Of a stretch of DNA of 16,450 nt, positions 13,804 to 16,450 are shown piece after piece (position 1 is the stretch's first letter; each line of letters opens with the position of its first letter). Made by a program: the position numbers and the translations under genes. The DNA comes from Bacillota bacterium (GTDB lineage Bacteria > Bacillota > Clostridia > Tissierellales > Peptoniphilaceae): the NCBI GenBank assembly GCA_023442495.1, contig JAEZZB010000102.1, forward strand, positions 1 through 16,450, in the 5' to 3' direction. The notes below the pieces were generated by a model. That model did not search any database. It was given only the letters and a program-made list of their open reading frames with translations, and was not told the origin of the DNA.

Positions 13804-14976
13804 TTAATATACAAAAGGAATATTTGAATAAAATCTATCCTTTTCTGTTTTATCATTTATATAATAAAGACTGTTAGCTTTAATTTCAATATCAAAGATT
13901 TTTTTATTTATTAAGTCTAAATTATATGAATCTTTAAAATTTGTTATAATATTTAAATTTTCCATATCTTTAATTTCTTTTAGAATTTTTGCACCTTTTT
14001 TATTAAATTTAAGAGGATAGATATAGTTTATTTTATACATGGAATTTACAATATCATTATTTATATCTAGTAAATAATTTAATACAAATCTTTGAAGTCT
14101 AGATTTTGTATATCTTTTATTATGTGATTTATCTATTGCATCTTTGATATTTGCGTCCAAATTACTATTTAATAAATTGAGTATACCTTTTTCAAATCCA
14201 CAGATATTTTCAGGATTTTTTTCTTGTATATTTATTGAATAGTTTAAAATAGATGAATAGTCATTTATACTTTTCAAATTAATAGGAAGTAAATACTTTA
14301 TCTGTTTTGGAGCATATTCAGTAAAATTTATATTTTTTTTAATTAAATTTCTTATAGTACTTGCAGATTGAAACTCAAAATCATCTAAGGTATTACTATT
14401 GTAACCACCATCATTTCTAATAATTGGATAATAATTGATATCACTATTTATTTTTTTTAAAGATTTAATATATTGAATAGCAAGCGTATTATTTGGTTTT
14501 GAAATATATTTTATTTTGTTAGGATCCAATTCATTTATAGCTTTTTGATATGATACTTTGTAAGAATATCCATTTTTAATATATTTTTTTTGCAATTCGT
14601 TTATTTTTTGTTCATTCTTGATTTGAAAATCTACCATATCATTAAAATCTTCAATATTATAAGATTCAACACCAAAGCTAATATAGTCTATTATTTTTAA
14701 TTTGTCTAATATATTTACTGCAGTAAATGCAAACAAATTTGCAGATTGTAAACTAGCAATAGTGGGAAGCTGGATTACTAAATCACAGCCATTTTGTATG
14801 GCTAAATTTGCTCTATCAAATTTGTCTATAATTGCTGGTTCTCCCCTTTGAACATAATTTCCACTCATAATTACAATAATATTTGAGTTTGGAAATTTTG
14901 ATTTGATTTTATTGATATGATAAATATGACCATTATGTAAAGGGTTGTATTCTGCAACAATTCCAATATTTTTCAT
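13804..14976 (-). CDS. tmcAL: tRNA(Met) cytidine acetate ligase (YlbM)
   Basis: A 390-residue cytosolic enzyme (B. subtilis TmcAL about 415) that forms N4-acetylcytidine at position 34 of elongator tRNA-Met from acetate and ATP. GIVAEYNPLHNGHIYHI (5-21) has the HxGH-type nucleotidyltransferase signature (H14-N-G-H17). SGNYVQRGEPAIIDKFDRANLAI (39-61) and NGCDLVIQLP (63-72) are the family blocks, with SAN and FGVES further on. The C-terminal half is less conserved and Lys/Asn-rich, as expected. AAGGAT (minus strand, 14992-14987) lies ten bases before the start at 14976. It is divergent from ackA and convergent with the upstream operon. The acetate link to its divergent neighbour is functional only by inference. 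Confidence 0.93.
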   Translation of the reverse strand: MKNIGIVAEYNPLHNGHIYHINKIKSKFPNSNIIVIMSGNYVQRGEPAIIDKFDRANLAIQNGCDLVIQLPTIASLQSANLFAFTAVNILDKLKIIDYISFGVESYNIEDFNDMVDFQIKNEQKINELQKKYIKNGYSYKVSYQKAINELDPNKIKYISKPNNTLAIQYIKSLKKINSDINYYPIIRNDGGYNSNTLDDFEFQSASTIRNLIKKNINFTEYAPKQIKYLLPINLKSINDYSSILNYSINIQEKNPENICGFEKGILNLLNSNLDANIKDAIDKSHNKRYTKSRLQRFVLNYLLDINNDIVNSMYKINYIYPLKFNKKGAKILKEIKDMENLNIITNFKDSYNLDLINKKIFDIEIKANSLYYINDKTEKDRFYSNIPFVY

Positions 14977-14996
14977 CTTGTATTAAATCCTTATTA

Positions 14997-15037
14997 TTGA
15001 TATAATTTTATAACGTAAGTTTAATTAATTATATACT
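14997..15037 (+). promoter_or_regulatory. Candidate ackA promoter region
   Basis: TTGATA at 14997-15002 is followed after 17 bases by TTTAAT at 15020-15025; an alternative -10 is TATACT at 15032-15037, whose -35 is poor. The two share a 90-base divergent gap with the tmcAL start. I cannot tell which is used. Confidence 0.3.
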
Positions 15038-15067
15038 AAATAAATAAATTATTGAATAGGAGTTAAA

Positions 15068-16261
15068 ATGGATATTCTAGTATTAAATAGTGGTAGTTCA
15101 TCACTTAAATATCAATATTTAAATTCACTTACAGGTGAAGTTTATGCTAAAGGTTTAATAGAAAGAATAGGAATTGAAGGTTCAAACATTGTTCACAATG
15201 CAAAAGGTGAAAAAACTAAAATAGAAAGATTTTTACCAACACATACGGAAGCTGTTGAATTACTATTTGAGGTATTATTGGATGCTGAACACGGAATAAT
15301 TAAAGATATGGATGAAATCAAAGCTATTGGTCATAGAATCGTACATGGTGGACCAATTGTATTTCCAACCTTGGTTGATCAAAAAGTTATTGATACTCTT
15401 GAATATGCTAAGAGATTTGCTCCTCTTCACAATCCAGGAGCCATAGCAGGTATTTTAGGTGTTGAAAAAGTTGCACCAGGAAAACCAAATGTAATTGTAG
15501 TAGATACTGGTTTTCATGCCGATATTCCTGAAGAAAATGCAGTATATGCAATACCGTATAAATATTATGAAGAAGATGCAATTAAAAGATATGGTGCTCA
15601 TGGTATAAGTCATAAGTATATTTCAATGAAAACTGCTCAACATTTAGAAAAAGATGTTAAAGATACAAATGTAATTACGGTACACCTTGGAAATGGTGCA
15701 TCTATAACCGTTGTTAAAAATGGTAAATCATATGATACATCTATGGGATTGACACCACTTGAAGGTCTAGTAATGGGTACAAGATCAGGAGATATAGATC
15801 CTGCAGTAGTATTTACATTAGGTAAATTACATAATATTTCCTATGAAGATATGGATACATTATTAAATAAACAATCCGGTCTATTGGGAGTATCTGGAGT
15901 TTCATCAGATATGAGAGATGTCGAACAAGCAGCTAAAGAAGGAAACAAGAGAGCACAACTTGCATTAAATATGTTCTATAATAGAGTTAAAAAATACATT
16001 GGTTCATATATGGCTTTGCTTGGTCGTGTTGATGCGATTTCATTTGCTGGTGGTATTGGCGAAAATTCAGATGAAACGAGAGAACATATATTAGACGGAT
16101 TAGAAAATTTAGGCATAGTATTTGATAAATCTTTAAATAATGGTGCGAGAGAAGAAAAAGAAATAACTGGGGCAGGTTCAAAAGTCAGATTATTTATTAT
16201 ACCTACAAACGAAGAATTAATGATTGCAAGAGAAACTCAAAATATAGTGGAAAATTTATAA
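15068..16261 (+). CDS. ackA: Acetate kinase
   Basis: A 397-residue cytosolic enzyme, the normal length, that converts acetyl phosphate and ADP to acetate and ATP, the energy-yielding end of mixed-acid fermentation. MDILVLNSGSSSLKYQYL has the ASKHA phosphate loop and the catalytic Asn (N7). GHRIVHGG carries the substrate-binding Arg; DTGFHADIP, GAHGISHKYIS, VHLGNGASITVV, GTRSGDIDPAV (catalytic Arg) and SFAGGIGENS are all intact, as is the C-terminal TNEELMIARET with the Mg-binding Glu. AGGAG at about 15058-15062 precedes the ATG at 15068. The usual partner pta is not in the window. No terminator separates it from rpmF, but rpmF has its own promoter. Confidence 0.98.
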   Translation: MDILVLNSGSSSLKYQYLNSLTGEVYAKGLIERIGIEGSNIVHNAKGEKTKIERFLPTHTEAVELLFEVLLDAEHGIIKDMDEIKAIGHRIVHGGPIVFPTLVDQKVIDTLEYAKRFAPLHNPGAIAGILGVEKVAPGKPNVIVVDTGFHADIPEENAVYAIPYKYYEEDAIKRYGAHGISHKYISMKTAQHLEKDVKDTNVITVHLGNGASITVVKNGKSYDTSMGLTPLEGLVMGTRSGDIDPAVVFTLGKLHNISYEDMDTLLNKQSGLLGVSGVSSDMRDVEQAAKEGNKRAQLALNMFYNRVKKYIGSYMALLGRVDAISFAGGIGENSDETREHILDGLENLGIVFDKSLNNGAREEKEITGAGSKVRLFIIPTNEELMIARETQNIVENL

Positions 16262-16266
16262 AATAA

Positions 16267-16295
16267 TTGACAAATACGAGAAAACTATGTATACT
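16267..16295 (+). promoter_or_regulatory. rpmF promoter
   Basis: TTGACA at 16267-16272 (exact consensus), a 17-base spacer, and TATACT at 16290-16295. It starts six bases after the ackA stop, about 40 bases before the L32 start, so rpmF can be expressed independently of acetate kinase. AAGGAGGTG at 16323-16331 is the ribosome site. Confidence 0.8.
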
Positions 16296-16336
16296 ATTTA
16301 AGTATTTTGAAATGATTAATTTAAGGAGGTGTTCGC

Positions 16337-16450
16337 ATGGCAGTACCAAAGAGAAAGACATCTAAAGCTAAAACAGCTTCAAGAAGAGCTTCTTCATATA
16401 GATTAAATAAAGTAAACTTTGTAGTAGATAAAGAAACAAATGAAGCAAGA
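16337..16450 (+). CDS. rpmF: Large ribosomal subunit protein bL32, 5' part only
   Basis: The first 38 codons of bL32; the frame runs off the window, so about 20 residues, including any zinc-ribbon Cys, are unseen. MAVPKRKTSKAKTASRRAS is the unmistakable N-terminus, followed by SYRLNKVNFVVDKETNEAR. The ribosome site AAGGAGGTG is near-perfect for the ATG at 16337. The DUF177 (YceD) gene, which often directly precedes rpmF in Firmicutes and Actinobacteria, is not here: ackA ends 75 bases upstream. Confidence 0.95.
   Translation, partial: MAVPKRKTSKAKTASRRASSYRLNKVNFVVDKETNEAR

Overview
The window looks like a piece of chromosomal core from a strongly AT-rich, Gram-positive anaerobe. Codons are biased to A/T (AGA for Arg, AAA for Lys), Shine-Dalgarno sites are strong AGGAGG types, promoters are sigma-A-like, and the gene set (Asp23, FakA/YloV, TmcAL/YlbM, DUF1292, DUF6648-like) is typical of Firmicutes. 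The PepD-type dipeptidase and the SepIVA-like coiled-coil protein fit Clostridia/Tissierellia (Peptoniphilaceae-like) best. That placement is inferred from gene content and base composition, not proven. I see no phage, insertion sequence, CRISPR array, tRNA or rRNA.

Layout. (1) 1-924: the 3' part of a PepD family aminoacyl-histidine dipeptidase. (2) 974-2498: a three-gene plus-strand unit of poorly characterised proteins (acidic/His-rich DUF1292 protein, small P-loop protein, DUF6648-like protein) ending in a hairpin shared with the convergent gene. (3) 2548-2916, minus strand: a small one-TM protein with only the N-terminal MltG/YceG-like module. (4) 2997-7522: a tightly overlapping unit of RluA-type pseudouridine synthase, OmpR-type response regulator, HAMP histidine kinase and a large lipoprotein, closed by a strong terminator. 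(5) 7713-7925, minus strand: rpmB (L28), divergent from (6) 8043-13547: asp23-like, fakA-like, recG, rsmD, coaD and a SepIVA-like gene, closed by a terminator at about 13555. (7) 13804-14976, minus strand: tmcAL, divergent from (8) 15068-16261: ackA. (9) 16337 to the window end: start of rpmF (L32) with its own consensus promoter.

How the genes fit together. The RR/HK/lipoprotein block looks like a complete envelope-sensing circuit, organised like actinobacterial MtrA-MtrB-LpqB. The six-gene block from 8043 groups envelope stress (Asp23), exogenous fatty-acid activation (FakA-like), fork repair (RecG), 16S rRNA methylation (RsmD), coenzyme A synthesis (CoaD) and a cell-envelope/division coiled-coil protein. 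tmcAL and ackA are back to back; both enzymes handle acetate with ATP.

The items most worth a second look are the uncharacterised DUF1292/P-loop/DUF6648-like unit, the lipoprotein coupled to the two-component system and its apparent internal duplication, the catalytic-domain-less MltG-like protein, the SepIVA-like gene in a Firmicute, and the rpmB/asp23 divergent promoters, which appear to share one palindromic -35 element. Most of the window is conserved housekeeping DNA; I found no clear new defence or mobile system.
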